Source: Roseomonas alba (GTDB lineage Bacteria > Pseudomonadota > Alphaproteobacteria > Acetobacterales > Acetobacteraceae). From it: 64,000 bases of DNA. Location of the stretch: assembly GCF_019430885.1 (NCBI RefSeq), contig NZ_JAHYBZ010000007.1, forward strand, positions 186,001 to 250,000, given 5' to 3'. The position numbers were made by a program, and so were the translations under genes. Positions 1-8,671 of this stretch are shown here, in pieces; positions within the stretch are counted from its first letter, which is position 1; every line of letters starts with the position of its first letter. The notes under the pieces are model-generated. The model saw only the letters and a program-made list of their open reading frames with translations, had not been told where the DNA came from and did no database searches.

Positions 1-986
1 TCGACGATGCGGCGCCTGACATCGACCACGCCATAGACGCGGGCGAGGCCGGCGAGCCCCTCCTGCAGCGCCGAATTCAGCGAGCCCAGCGCCCGGGCGG
101 GACGCGAGGCGATCAGCAGCGCGGCGACGAAGCCGGTGAACTCGCCGACCGTCCCCGAGCCAGAGGAAACGCGCCAGCCGACGAAGACCAGCACGGCGGC
201 GACGGCGAAACCGCCCAGCGCCTCCAGCATCGGGTCGAGCGAGGCGCGGGTGCGGGCGATATGATACAGGCTCTCGCGCAGCCGGGCGAAAAGGCCGGCG
301 GCGCGGGCTTCCTCGGCTTCCTCCAGGCGATAGGCGCGGACGACGCGGGCGGCGCCGAAGGATTCCGTGAGCGCCGCGGCGGCCTCGCCCACCCGTTCCT
401 GCATGCCGCCCGAAGCGCGGCGGATGCGCTTGCCAAGCCGCAGGATGGGCACCACCGCGATCGGGTAAAGCGCGGCGCCGATCAGCGACATCTGCCAGTC
501 GAGCCAGACCATCGAGGCGACCAGGCCGACCACCGTCAGCGCATCGGCGACGGCGCTGATGGATTTGGTCAGGGCCTCGCGGATCAGGGCGGCATCGGTG
601 GTGAAGCGAGCCGCGTGGCGGGCCGGCGCCTCACGCGCCACGGTGGCGAGGTCGGCGCGAGTCAGCGCCCGGAACAGGTCGTTCTGCAAGCCTTCGATGA
701 CGTGCAGGACGACGGACTGGATCGCGGTCGCCTGGCCGAACTGGGCGATGGCCTTCAGCGAGGTGACGAGGATGATGACGATCGGCACCAGCCACAGCCA
801 GTCGTGCCGACCTTCCGTATAGCGGTCGAAGGATTGCTGGATGACCACCGGATAGAGCGCCGTGGTCGCGGCGACGCCGAGCGTGCAGGCCAGCGCGAGC
901 ACGATGCCGCGACGATGTCCGACGATATGCCCGTGCCAGAGGCGGAGCAGCAGGGCACGGGAGGATGGGTCGAGAGGCTGGGCCAT
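1..986 (-). CDS. ABC transporter membrane domain, 3'-truncated by window edge
   Basis: Reading down from the ATG at 986 gives an open frame that runs off the left edge, about 328 residues. It begins MAQPLDPSSRALLLRLW and has several hydrophobic segments (for example ALYPVVIQQ, WLWLVPIVIILVTSLKAI and a later AVAAVLVFVGW). It also has the DAALIREALTKSISAVAD and AARVVRAYRLEEAEEA stretches typical of the transmembrane half of MsbA/LapB-type half-size exporters. The ATP-binding domain would lie beyond the edge. Family knowledge places it in the inner membrane exporting a lipid or drug; the substrate cannot be told. It resembles the complete exporter at 44886-46535 in type but is clearly a different protein. 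Confidence 0.85.
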   Translation of the reverse strand, partial: MAQPLDPSSRALLLRLWHGHIVGHRRGIVLALACTLGVAATTALYPVVIQQSFDRYTEGRHDWLWLVPIVIILVTSLKAIAQFGQATAIQSVVLHVIEGLQNDLFRALTRADLATVAREAPARHAARFTTDAALIREALTKSISAVADALTVVGLVASMVWLDWQMSLIGAALYPIAVVPILRLGKRIRRASGGMQERVGEAAAALTESFGAARVVRAYRLEEAEEARAAGLFARLRESLYHIARTRASLDPMLEALGGFAVAAVLVFVGWRVSSGSGTVGEFTGFVAALLIASRPARALGSLNSALQEGLAGLARVYGVVDVRRRIV

Positions 987-1115
987 GGCGCGGGGGATAG
1001 CCCGGAACGGCCGGTGGGGGGAGGGCCGCGTGGATCGGGCTAAAAGGGATAGGCACAGTCATGGGGAAGAGCGCCGGCCCCGTAAGCGCGACGATATGGC
1101 GAAGGCGGGCCGGGT

Positions 1116-1448
1116 AGGGGCTTCGCCCCTCCCCGGACCCCACTCCACCAAAGGCCCGAGGCCTTTGGAAACCGTCACCTGGCGCCGTGCGGTAGCGGCT
1201 TTCCGCCCCCCACCACGCGTGCCGTGCACAGAGGCAGGCCTGGGCACTCATTCCGAAATCAGCGCAAAGTGCCAATGAAAATCGTCACTTGGCGCCTCGT
1301 GCCACGGTCAGGATGAGTGCCGAAACCCACCTTTGCGCATGAAGGGCGTTCGGCGGGGACATTCTTCCTGTCGTGCCCAGTGCCGAAAGACTGCGTTCCA
1401 AGTGCTCCAAGCACTTGGCGGGGTGGTTTGGAGGGGCGGCGCCCCTCC
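1116..1448. repeat. Palindromic intergenic element, copy A (probably two merged units)
   Basis: Left end: AGGGG/CCCCT hairpin at 1116-1130, then CCAAAGGCC/GGCCTTTGG at 1148-1156 and 1160-1168, followed by AAACCGTCACCTGGCGCC. Right end: CCAAGTGC/GCACTTGG at 1398-1405 and 1411-1418, a GGGGTGGTTTGG spacer, then GGAGGGGC/GCCCCTCC at 1430-1437 and 1441-1448. The inner part contains CCGAAACCCACCTTTGCGC, also found in copies B and E, and an inverted unit near 1280. The length suggests two elements nested or abutting. The rest of the gene-free stretch 987-1536 shows nothing recognisable. Confidence 0.8.
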
Positions 1449-1536
1449 AACTTCGAAAGCACCAGCACCGGGACGCCTCTTCCCGTCGTCGCCGTCGCCC
1501 TCACCGGGGTCCGGCCCGCGGGCGGCGCCCCGCGCA

Positions 1537-2223
1537 TCAGGCCGGCACCACCACCCGCCCCACCGCCAGCGACCCGGCTGGCCGGACCGCCAGCAATTCC
1601 TTCCGCGCCTCGACAATGGCGAGGCCCGCGTGGCGCGCCGGCCATACCGCGCGCCCCAGCGCCTCCCAGGCCCCGGCCGTACGCAGGAAGGGGCGGAAAG
1701 GCGGGACATACAGCGCCGAATCGCGTCGCAGCGCCCGGAACAGGTGCCGTTCCAGCAGCCGCGTCACCTGGCCCGGCGAATAGGGCTGGCCGTGGCCGAA
1801 GGGGGTGTGCTCGGCATGGGCCCAGAGCCCCCGGCGATTCGGGGCCACCACCAGCACGCGGCCGTCATCCTTCAGCACCCGCCAGACCTCGCGCAGGAGG
1901 CGGCGCGTGTTCTCGCTGGTCTCAAGACCATGGACCAGCAGCACGCGGTCGAAGCTGAGGTCCGGGAAGGGCAGCCGCTCCTCCTCCGCGATCAGCGCAG
2001 CACCGGTGGCCTCCGGAGCGAGCTGGGCGGGGGAAAGGGCGACGGCGCGCGCCGCCTCGTCCTGCCAAAGCGGCAGATACGGCCCGGCATGGCCGATGCC
2101 GAGCACGGCCAGGCCGCGCAGGGAAGGCCACAGCAGGTGCAGTCTCTGGCCAAGCAGCCTTCGGGCCATCGCCCCGGGGGGCGAGGCATAGAATGCGGCG
2201 AGCCCGTGGACCTCTCCAGTCAT
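1537..2223 (-). CDS. Class I SAM-dependent methyltransferase
   Basis: 228 residues. The glycine-rich SAM-binding strand is visible as LAVLGIGHAGPYL near residues 38-50. It is followed by an acidic/hydrophobic strand, LPFPDLSFDRVLLVHGLE, typical of the Methyltransf_11 fold, and the helix REVWRVLKDDGRVLVVAPN. The substrate is not evident. It diverges from gloB with only 65 bp between the start codons; in many alphaproteobacteria a methyltransferase of this kind sits beside the glyoxalase II gene, but a functional link is inferred only. The ATG at 2223 is the first start that keeps the whole fold. Confidence 0.85.
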   Translation of the reverse strand: MTGEVHGLAAFYASPPGAMARRLLGQRLHLLWPSLRGLAVLGIGHAGPYLPLWQDEAARAVALSPAQLAPEATGAALIAEEERLPFPDLSFDRVLLVHGLETSENTRRLLREVWRVLKDDGRVLVVAPNRRGLWAHAEHTPFGHGQPYSPGQVTRLLERHLFRALRRDSALYVPPFRPFLRTAGAWEALGRAVWPARHAGLAIVEARKELLAVRPAGSLAVGRVVVPA

Positions 2224-2288
2224 GCGCGGGATATAGGGGAGAGTGGCGCGGGGTGGGATGCCCCCCGCGCATCTTCCAGGAGCAGCCC

Positions 2289-3014
2289 ATGCCCGTCACC
2301 GTCACCGCCCTGCCCTGCCTGTCCGACAATTACGCCTGGGTGCTCCGCGCGCCGGATGGCCGCGTCGCGGTGTGCGACCCGGGCGAGGCAGCGCCCGTCA
2401 TCGCGGCGGTCGAGGCGATGGGCAAGGGTCTCGACCTGATCCTGCTGACGCATCATCACGGCGACCACGTCGACGGCGTGAAGGAGCTGGTGGACCGCTA
2501 CGGCGCCAAGGTGCTGGGGGCGAAGGCGGATGCGCATCGCCTGCCGCCGCTCGACATCGTCGTGGAGCCCGGCCAGACGGTCGATGTGCTCGGCGTGCCG
2601 ATGAAGGTGCTGGCGAGCGACGGACATACCCGCGGCCATGTCGCGCTGTACTTCCCCGAATGCGGCTTCGTGCTGTGCGGGGACACGCTGTTCTCGCTGG
2701 GCTGCGGCCGGCTGATCGAGGGCACGGCGGCGGAGATGTTCGACAGTCTCCAGCGCCTGGCCGCCCTGCCGGCGGAGACGCTGGTCTGCTGCGGCCATGA
2801 ATACACCCAGAGCAATGCCCGCTTCGCCCTGACGGTTGAGCCGGAGAACGTCGCATTGCAGGCCCGTGCGAAGGAGGTCGATGCGCTGCGCGCCGCGGGC
2901 AAGCCGACAGTGCCGACGACGATGGGACTGGAACTCGCGACCAATCCCTTCCTGCGCGCGCGGGACGTGGCGACGCTCGCCCGCATCCGCACGGCGAAGG
3001 ACAATTTCCGTTGA
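2289..3014 (+). CDS. gloB: Hydroxyacylglutathione hydrolase (glyoxalase II)
   Basis: Hydrolyses S-D-lactoylglutathione to D-lactate and glutathione, the second step of cytosolic methylglyoxal detoxification. 241 residues from the ATG at 2289 (preceded by AGGAGCAGCC); upstream in-frame codons are not protein-like. The metallo-beta-lactamase metal motif THHHGDH lies near residues 54-60. Later metal ligands are in DGHTRGHVALYF and CGDTLFSLGCGRL. The C-terminal HEYTQSNARFA motif is specific to glyoxalase II rather than other MBL proteins. Length is close to the usual 250 residues. Confidence 0.96.
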   Translation: MPVTVTALPCLSDNYAWVLRAPDGRVAVCDPGEAAPVIAAVEAMGKGLDLILLTHHHGDHVDGVKELVDRYGAKVLGAKADAHRLPPLDIVVEPGQTVDVLGVPMKVLASDGHTRGHVALYFPECGFVLCGDTLFSLGCGRLIEGTAAEMFDSLQRLAALPAETLVCCGHEYTQSNARFALTVEPENVALQARAKEVDALRAAGKPTVPTTMGLELATNPFLRARDVATLARIRTAKDNFR

Positions 3015-3024
3015 GGCCGCGGCC

Positions 3025-3474
3025 GTGATCGATCTGCGCGATGCCTCGGTCACCGCGACGCAGGTGATCGAGGCGCTGGACCTCGCCCCGCATCCCGAGG
3101 GCGGGCATTACCGCGAGATCTGGCGCGATGCCCCGCCGGACGGGTCGCGCGGGGCCGGGACGGCGATCTACTTCCTGCTCGCGGCGGGGGAGATCAGCCA
3201 CTGGCACCGCGTCGATGCGGCCGAGGCCTGGCATTGGTACGCGGGCGCGCCGCTGGCGCTGTCCCTGTCATCCGATGGGCACGAGACGCAGTCGGAGCAT
3301 CTCGGCCCCAACCTGGCGCGGCATCAGCGGCCTTTCGCGATGGTGCCGAAGGGGTGGTGGCAGTCGGCAGTGTCGTTGGGGCGCTGGACGCTGGTGGGTT
3401 GCACCGTCTCGCCGGCCTTCGACTTCGCCGGCTTCGAACTCGCGCCGCCCGGCTGGCGGCCGGCGCCTGGTTGA
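3025..3474 (+). CDS. Cupin family protein (DUF985 type)
   Basis: 149 residues from a GTG at 3025, 10 bp after gloB, so probably co-transcribed with it. The N-terminal HPEGGHYREIW and the SHWHRVDAAEAWHWYAG segment are hallmarks of the DUF985 cupin family, small beta-barrel proteins that may bind sugars or metals. The biochemical role is not established for the family. The gene ends just before a strong hairpin that separates it from the convergent AapJ gene. There is no signal peptide, so it should be cytosolic. Confidence 0.88.
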   Translation: MIDLRDASVTATQVIEALDLAPHPEGGHYREIWRDAPPDGSRGAGTAIYFLLAAGEISHWHRVDAAEAWHWYAGAPLALSLSSDGHETQSEHLGPNLARHQRPFAMVPKGWWQSAVSLGRWTLVGCTVSPAFDFAGFELAPPGWRPAPG

Positions 3475-3498
3475 GGGGTGCGGCCCGGTACCGCGCGC

Positions 3499-3524
3499 GG
3501 GAATGCGCCGTGTGGCGCATTCCC
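3499..3524. terminator. Bidirectional hairpin between convergent genes
   Basis: A perfect 11-bp stem, GGGAATGCGCC/GGCGCATTCCC (3499-3509 and 3514-3524), with a GTGT loop. It lies between the cupin stop at 3474 and the stop of the minus-strand receptor at 3534. There is no strong T-run; the placement makes it a likely shared terminator. Confidence 0.75.
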
Positions 3525-3533
3525 GACAACGCA

Positions 3534-4577
3534 TCACCGCATCGGCAGGGCGTAGAGCAGCCCGCCATTGGTCCACAGCCGGTTCGGCCCGCGCGGCAGA
3601 GCGACCGGGGTGTCCTCACCCATGGTGCGCTCGTAGAGTTCGCCATAGTTCCCGATCGCGCGGATGGCGTTGTAGGCCCAGGCCGGGTCGAGCTTGATCG
3701 ACTGGCCGAGTTCCGGCGTCACGCCCAACAGGCGGCGTGTGTTCGGGTTCACGCTGGTGCGGCGCTGTTCCTCGGCATTGGCCTGAGTGATGCCCTGCTC
3801 CTCCGCCTCGATGATGGCGGTGGTGTACCAGCGCACGATGTCGAACCAGTTGTCGTCGCCGCGGCGGACATAGGCGCCGTAGGGCTCCTTGGAGAAGCGC
3901 TCCGGCAGGATGGTCCAATCCGCCGGCGTGGGCATGCTGGACCGCACGGCAGCGAGCTGCGAGGCGTCGGTGCCGAAGCTGTCGCAGCGCCCGGCGGCGA
4001 GTGCCGCGGCCGCCTGGTCGGTGCGTTCGAACACGACCGGCTGGAAGCGCACATTCACCGAGCGGAAATAATCCGCGGTCACCTGCTCATTCGTCGTGCC
4101 CTGGATCAGGCAGATCGTCGCGCCATCCATGTCGCGCACGCGCTGCACGCCGGAATTGGCGCGCACCATGAAGCCGTGGCCGTCATAGAAATAGGTCGTG
4201 GCGAAGCGCAGGCCGAGCGTGGTGTCGCGCAGCATGGTCTCGGTCGAGGTGCGGAACAGCACGTCGATCTCGCCCGCCCCCAGCGCGGTGAAGCGCGTCG
4301 AGGACGAGAGCGGCACGAAGCGCACCTTGGACGGGTCGTTGAAGATCGCCGCCGCGAGGCCCCGGCAGAGATCGACGTCGAGCCCCTGCCACACGCCGCG
4401 GCTGTCCGGCGAGGCGAAGCCGGCGACGCCGGTATGGATGCCGCAGATGAGCTGTCCGCGCGCGCGGATGGCATCGAGCGTCGGGCTCGGATTGGTATTC
4501 TGCTGGGCCTGGGCGGTGCCCGCAAATGCCATGCAGGCAGCCGCGAAGGTGGCTGCGAGGCCTCGTCTGAAAAACAT
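3534..4577 (-). CDS. Amino-acid ABC transporter substrate-binding protein, AapJ-like (copy 1)
   Basis: 347 residues with a clean signal peptide (GLAATFAAACMAFAGTAQAQ, cleavage after AQA), so periplasmic. The core reads LICGIHTGVAGFASPD, VWQGLDVDLCRGLAAAIF and TTLGLRFATTYFYDG, which matches the PBP2 AapJ/YhdW family of broad-specificity L-amino-acid receptors. About 80% of residues match the neighbour at 4661-5701 by eye, so this is a tandem duplication. No aapQ, aapM or aapP permease/ATPase gene is nearby, so it must use a transporter encoded elsewhere or have been copied away from its system. Confidence 0.9.
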   Translation of the reverse strand: MFFRRGLAATFAAACMAFAGTAQAQQNTNPSPTLDAIRARGQLICGIHTGVAGFASPDSRGVWQGLDVDLCRGLAAAIFNDPSKVRFVPLSSSTRFTALGAGEIDVLFRTSTETMLRDTTLGLRFATTYFYDGHGFMVRANSGVQRVRDMDGATICLIQGTTNEQVTADYFRSVNVRFQPVVFERTDQAAAALAAGRCDSFGTDASQLAAVRSSMPTPADWTILPERFSKEPYGAYVRRGDDNWFDIVRWYTTAIIEAEEQGITQANAEEQRRTSVNPNTRRLLGVTPELGQSIKLDPAWAYNAIRAIGNYGELYERTMGEDTPVALPRGPNRLWTNGGLLYALPMR

Positions 4578-4621
4578 GAAACGCTCCCGTGTGCTTTCTG
4601 GTTCCGGGATCGTCGCCGTCG

Positions 4622-4651
4622 CATCCCGCCGCTGTCAACGGCGGCGGGATG
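4622..4651. terminator. Hairpin between the two AapJ-like genes
   Basis: CATCCCGCCG (4622-4631) pairs with CGGCGGGATG (4642-4651) around a 10-nt loop. It sits after the stop of the upstream minus-strand receptor (4661) and before the start of the second (4577). It could terminate, or attenuate and stabilise, the upstream message so that the two receptors are made in different amounts. Confidence 0.55.
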
Positions 4652-4660
4652 GACGAGGCA

Positions 4661-5701
4661 TCAGCGCATCGGCAGGGCGTAGAGCAGGCCGCCGGCGGTC
4701 CAGATGTTGTTCGGACCGCGCGGCAGGCCGACCGGCGTGTCGGGACCCATCGTGCGTTCATAGATCTCGCCGTAGTTCCCGACGGCGCGCACCACATTGA
4801 AGGCCCACGCCGGATCGAGCTTGATCGACTGGCCGAGTTCCGGCGTCACGCCGAGGAAGCGGCGCACATTCGGATTGACGCTGGTGCGACGCTGTTCCTC
4901 GACATTGGCGCGGGTCAGACCGAGTTCCTCGGCCTCGATCACCGCATTGGTGTACCAGCGCACGATGTCGAACCAGTTGTCATCGCCGCGGCGGATATAG
5001 GGGCCGTAGGGCTCCTTCGAGAACCGCTCCGTCAGCACCGTCCAGTCGGCCGGGTTGGGCATGGTGGACCGCATGGCGGCCAGCGAGGAGGCATCGGTAC
5101 CATAGGCATCGCAGCGGCCGGACAGCAACGCGGCCTGGGCCTGGTCGCCACGCTCGAAGATCACCGGCTGGAAGGACACGTTGATCGACCGGAAATAATC
5201 CGCCGTGACCTGTTCATTCGTCGTGCCCTGCAGCAGGCAGATCGTCGCCCCGGCCATGTCGCGTGCACGGGTCACGCCGGAATTGGCGCGCACCATGAAG
5301 CCATGGCCATCGTAGAAATAGGTCGTCGCAAACCGCAGGCCGAGCGTGGTGTCGCGCAGCATGGTCTGGGTCGAGGTGCGGAACAGCACGTCCACCTCCC
5401 CCGACCCCAGCGCGGTGAAGCGCGTGGACGAGGAAAGCGGCACGAAGCGCACCTTCGTGGCGTCGTTGAAGATCGCGGCCGCCAGGCCACGGCACATCTC
5501 GACATCAAGGCCCTGCCACACGCCCCGGCTGTCCGGCAGCGAGAAGCCGGCAACGCCGGTATTGATGCCGCAGACCAGCGATCCGCGCGCGCGGATCGCG
5601 TCGAGGGTGGGGCTGGGGACAGTACTCTGCGCCTGGGCGGCACCGCCTGTGACGGCAGCCGACAGCAGCGCGAACGCGGCCGCAAGGCCTCGCTTGACCA
5701 T
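4661..5701 (-). CDS. Amino-acid ABC transporter substrate-binding protein, AapJ-like (copy 2)
   Basis: 346 residues. Signal peptide ends near TGGAAQAQ; the mature protein starts STVPSPTLDAIRARGSLVCG. It has the same fold and landmarks as copy 1 (VWQGLDVEMCRG, TTLGLRFATTYFYDGHGFM, YGPYIRRGDDNWFDIVRWY, GVTPELGQSIKLDPAWAFN). It lies upstream of copy 1 on the minus strand with an 83-bp gap holding a hairpin, and diverges from the SDR gene at 5798. Signal peptide and C-terminus are less conserved than the body, as expected for paralogues. Ligand unknown; AapJ receptors bind many L-amino acids. Confidence 0.9.
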   Translation of the reverse strand: MVKRGLAAAFALLSAAVTGGAAQAQSTVPSPTLDAIRARGSLVCGINTGVAGFSLPDSRGVWQGLDVEMCRGLAAAIFNDATKVRFVPLSSSTRFTALGSGEVDVLFRTSTQTMLRDTTLGLRFATTYFYDGHGFMVRANSGVTRARDMAGATICLLQGTTNEQVTADYFRSINVSFQPVIFERGDQAQAALLSGRCDAYGTDASSLAAMRSTMPNPADWTVLTERFSKEPYGPYIRRGDDNWFDIVRWYTNAVIEAEELGLTRANVEEQRRTSVNPNVRRFLGVTPELGQSIKLDPAWAFNVVRAVGNYGEIYERTMGPDTPVGLPRGPNNIWTAGGLLYALPMR

Positions 5702-5797
5702 AGTGAATGCCTCTCTGTTGTATGGGTCTCCCGCGGTGATGCTCGCCGGCTACTCGGCAAGCTGTCAACAATGTTGCGTCGTTTTAGGAAGAGCCCC

Positions 5798-6550
5798 ATG
5801 TCCGATGGATTCGCCCGCTACCCCAGCCTGGACGGGCGTCATGTCCTGGTGACCGGCGGAGCAACCGGCATCGGCGCGCAGATCGTGACCCGCTTCGCGC
5901 AGCAAGGGGCGCGCGTCAGCTTCCTGGATGTCGACGCCGCGCACGGGGCGCAACTCGCCGCGGCAACCGGTGCGCTGTTCCTGCCTTGCGACCTGCGCGA
6001 CATCGCCGCCCTGCGTGAAGCGGTCGCCACGGCCGCGGAGCGTTTGGGCGACATCACCGTGCTGGTGAACAACGCCGCACGCGACGACCGCCACGCGCTG
6101 GAAGACGTGGAGCCCGACTATTGGGACGAACGCATGGCGACCAACCTGCGCCACCATTTCTTCAGCATCCAGGCGGTGGTGCCGATGATGCGACGGGCGG
6201 GCGTCGGGTCGATCGTCAACCTAGGATCGATTTCCTGGATGAACCGCGCCGGCGGCATGCCCGCCTACACCGCGGCCAAGGCGGCGATCCGCGGGCTGAC
6301 GCGCGGCCTCGCGCGCGACCTCGGCCCCGACCGCATCCGGGTGAACGAGGTCGTGCCGGGCTGGGTGCACACGGAACGGCAGAAGACGCTGTGGCTCACG
6401 CCGGAAGCGGAGGCGCGGAGCCAGGCGAACCAATGCCTGAAAGGGCCGGTGATGCCGGACGACATCGCCCGGATGGTGCTGTGGCTCGCCGCGGATGACA
6501 GCGCGATGGTAACGGCGCAGCATTTCGTGGTGGATGGCGGGAGCAACTGA
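5798..6550 (+). CDS. SDR family NAD(P)-dependent oxidoreductase
   Basis: 250 residues from the ATG at 5798, preceded by AGGAAGAG. The Rossmann motif is VTGGATGIGAQ; NNA is in VLVNNAARDDRH. The catalytic Ser is in NLGSISWMNRAGG, the Tyr-Lys pair in AYTAAKAA, and the classical C-terminus ends HFVVDGGSN. This is a classical short-chain dehydrogenase acting on an unidentified alcohol, sugar or 3-oxo substrate. It is transcribed away from the AapJ-like receptors; both sides may respond to the same nutrient, which is inference. The gene is followed by a repeat element. Confidence 0.92.
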   Translation: MSDGFARYPSLDGRHVLVTGGATGIGAQIVTRFAQQGARVSFLDVDAAHGAQLAAATGALFLPCDLRDIAALREAVATAAERLGDITVLVNNAARDDRHALEDVEPDYWDERMATNLRHHFFSIQAVVPMMRRAGVGSIVNLGSISWMNRAGGMPAYTAAKAAIRGLTRGLARDLGPDRIRVNEVVPGWVHTERQKTLWLTPEAEARSQANQCLKGPVMPDDIARMVLWLAADDSAMVTAQHFVVDGGSN

Positions 6551-6626
6551 TGCGCGGAGGCCGTGGCGCGATGCGTCACAGCGTCACGGCAAGGCTTCCA
6601 CGGTACCGCTGACGGCCCTGTTGCAG

Positions 6627-6860
6627 TTGGAGGTGCTTTGCCCCCTCCAAGCCACCCCGGCAAAGGCCGAAAGGCCTTTGCAGACCTCAACTTGGCATCG
6701 GGCGCCACTGTCGGGAATGGCACCGAAACCCGCTCTTGCGCACAAAGCGCGCTGGGAGGGCGGCAGCATGTCTGTTGCGCCCAGCGCCAATAGATTGCGT
6801 TCCAAGTGCTCCAAGCACTTGGCGGGGTGAGGTTTGGAGAGGGGCAGCACCCCTCTCCAA
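6627..6860. repeat. Palindromic intergenic element, copy B
   Basis: Starts with TTGGAGG...CCCTCCAA (6627-6650), then CAAAGGCC/GGCCTTTG. A core follows with CCGAAACCCGCTCTTGCGCA. It ends with CCAAGTGC/GCACTTGG, GGCGGGGTGAGGTTTGG and the 11-bp stem TTGGAGAGGGG/CCCCTCTCCAA (6834-6860). The two ends are inverted versions of each other. It fills most of the gap between the SDR gene and the convergent TctC gene and may also terminate both. Confidence 0.85.
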
Positions 6861-6915
6861 TCTCCCGCTGCGCCTTATCTTCGCTCGAATGCGCGGCGCC
6901 CCTCCGACAGCACCC

Positions 6916-7878
6916 TTACGGCTTCGCCATCCCCGCCTGCCGCAGGATCGGCCCCATCTGCTCGAAACCCCGCGCCAGCAACGCGGCGTATTCGCGCCCC
7001 GGCAGTGCCTGCGCATCAACACCGGTCGCGGTGATCTGCTCGGCCACGGCGGGGTCGCGCAGCGCAGCGAGCGCCGCGGCTTCCAGGCGTTCGACGATCA
7101 CGCCCGGCGCACCGCGCGGGATGGCGACGCCGAGCCAGGAATCGATCTCCACCGCGTATCCCGCCTCGCGCATCGTCGGGATATCGGGGAATTCGGGCCA
7201 GCGCATCGGGCTGGCGGAGGCCAGGAACCGCAGCGCGCCGTCGCGGATCTGCGCCACCACGTCCGACGGGTTCTGCACGATCACGTCCACATGGCCACCC
7301 AGCAATGCAGTGACCGTCTCCGCACCCGAGCGAAACTGGACCTGCTCGAACTTCCCGCCGGTGAGGCGCCCGAGCTCGAACATCGCGAGGTTGTTCGGCG
7401 CGGAGGGCGCACCGACGAACAACCCGTTGCCGGTCTTCGACGCACGCACCAGGTCGTCCAGCGTGCGGTGCGGGGAATTGGCGCGCACCACGACGCCGTA
7501 GCGGAAGCGGCCATAGCCGGCGATGAAGTCGAAGCTCTCCAACGTGTAGGGCACGTCGCGGATATGCGGCTGGATGGCGACGGTGGAGTAGGTGACGACG
7601 CCCATCGTGTAGCCGTCCGGCCGCTGGGTGGCGACGAAGGCGGGGCCGATGGTGCCCTCGGCGCCAGGGCGGTTCAGCACCACCACGGGCTTGCCGAGCT
7701 GGCGTTCCAGCCCGCGCGAGAAGGCGCGCGCGGAGACATCGGTATTGCCACCGGCGCCGTAGTTGACGACGAGCTGGATCTCGCGTTCCGGCCAGGCCGT
7801 CTGCGCCTGCGCGGTGCCCGCCAGGCCAAGCCCGGCCATCAGCGCCGGCATCTGCCGGCGCCCGAGGACATTGCTCAT
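6916..7878 (-). CDS. Tripartite tricarboxylate transporter (Bug/TctC) substrate-binding protein
   Basis: 320 residues from the ATG at 7878 (GGGAGAACG upstream). A signal peptide ends LAGTAQAQ. Family landmarks: WPEREIQLVVNYGAGGNTDV, VVLNRPGAEGTIGPAFV and the DIPTMREAGY segment. Bug proteins are periplasmic receptors for carboxylates and related small molecules; the ligand is unknown. It is the last gene of the minus-strand operon after the TPP enzyme, ADH and SDR, so it likely captures that pathway's substrate. No TctA/TctB membrane genes are present. Confidence 0.92.
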   Translation of the reverse strand: MSNVLGRRQMPALMAGLGLAGTAQAQTAWPEREIQLVVNYGAGGNTDVSARAFSRGLERQLGKPVVVLNRPGAEGTIGPAFVATQRPDGYTMGVVTYSTVAIQPHIRDVPYTLESFDFIAGYGRFRYGVVVRANSPHRTLDDLVRASKTGNGLFVGAPSAPNNLAMFELGRLTGGKFEQVQFRSGAETVTALLGGHVDVIVQNPSDVVAQIRDGALRFLASASPMRWPEFPDIPTMREAGYAVEIDSWLGVAIPRGAPGVIVERLEAAALAALRDPAVAEQITATGVDAQALPGREYAALLARGFEQMGPILRQAGMAKP

Positions 7879-7912
7879 GGATCGTTCTCCCTTGGTGGAA
7901 TGCGCAGGCCGG

Positions 7913-8671
7913 TCAGGGCATGTAGCTGCCGCCGCCGACGTCAATGGTGGTGCCGTTCAGGTAGGAGGCGGCATCGGAGGCGAGGAAATGCACGACCTCC
8001 GCCACATCCTCCGGCTCGCCCAGCCGGCCGAGCGGGATGCGGGCGAGGAAGGCCTCGTTCATCCCCGGTGCCGCGCCCGAGACCATGTCGGAGCGGATGC
8101 GCCCCGGCGCGACGCTGTTCACCGTGATGCCGAAGGGGCCGAGTTCCGCGGCGAGGTTGCGCGCGAAGCCCATCAGCCCGGCCTTCGATGCGCCGTAGTA
8201 GGAGCCGGTGATGGTACTCGGCACATGCGCGGCCTGGCTCGTCATCATGATCACGCGGCCCCAGCGGCGCGCCTTCAGGACGGGGATCGCCTGGCGCGAC
8301 AGCAGGAAGGGGCCGGTGAGATTCACCGCCATGACGCGCTGCCATTCCTCGGTCGGGATCTCCTCGACCAGGCGCTTGCGGCCATTCACCTTGGGCGAGA
8401 TGCCGGCGTTGTTCACCAGCACGCCGAGGCGCGGCCACCAATCGCCGAGCGTGTCGGGCAGCGCGGCGATGGCGGCTTCGTCACCGACATCCAGGCGGAT
8501 GGCGCGCGCCTGATGGCCGTCCGCGACGATGGAGGCGGCAGTGTCATCGACACGGTCCAGCACATCGGCCAGCACCACGGGATGACCCGCCGCGGCGAGG
8601 CGCCGCGCGATGGCCGCGCCCAGTCCGCGCGCGGCACCGGTAACGAGGGCGACACGGTCGGCGTTGCTCAT
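7913..8671 (-). CDS. SDR family oxidoreductase (FabG-like)
   Basis: 252 residues. TGAARGLG cofactor motif near residue 11, VLVNNAGI near 83, catalytic Ser in MMTSQAAHVPS, YYGASKAG with the Tyr-Lys pair near 157, and C-terminal TTIDVGGGSYMP. Its start overlaps the stop of the upstream alcohol dehydrogenase by 4 bp (ATGA), so the two are translationally coupled. It lies 34 bp before the TctC receptor. A redox step in the same catabolic pathway as the TPP enzyme and ADH is likely; the substrate is not identifiable. Confidence 0.92.
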   Translation of the reverse strand: MSNADRVALVTGAARGLGAAIARRLAAAGHPVVLADVLDRVDDTAASIVADGHQARAIRLDVGDEAAIAALPDTLGDWWPRLGVLVNNAGISPKVNGRKRLVEEIPTEEWQRVMAVNLTGPFLLSRQAIPVLKARRWGRVIMMTSQAAHVPSTITGSYYGASKAGLMGFARNLAAELGPFGITVNSVAPGRIRSDMVSGAAPGMNEAFLARIPLGRLGEPEDVAEVVHFLASDAASYLNGTTIDVGGGSYMP

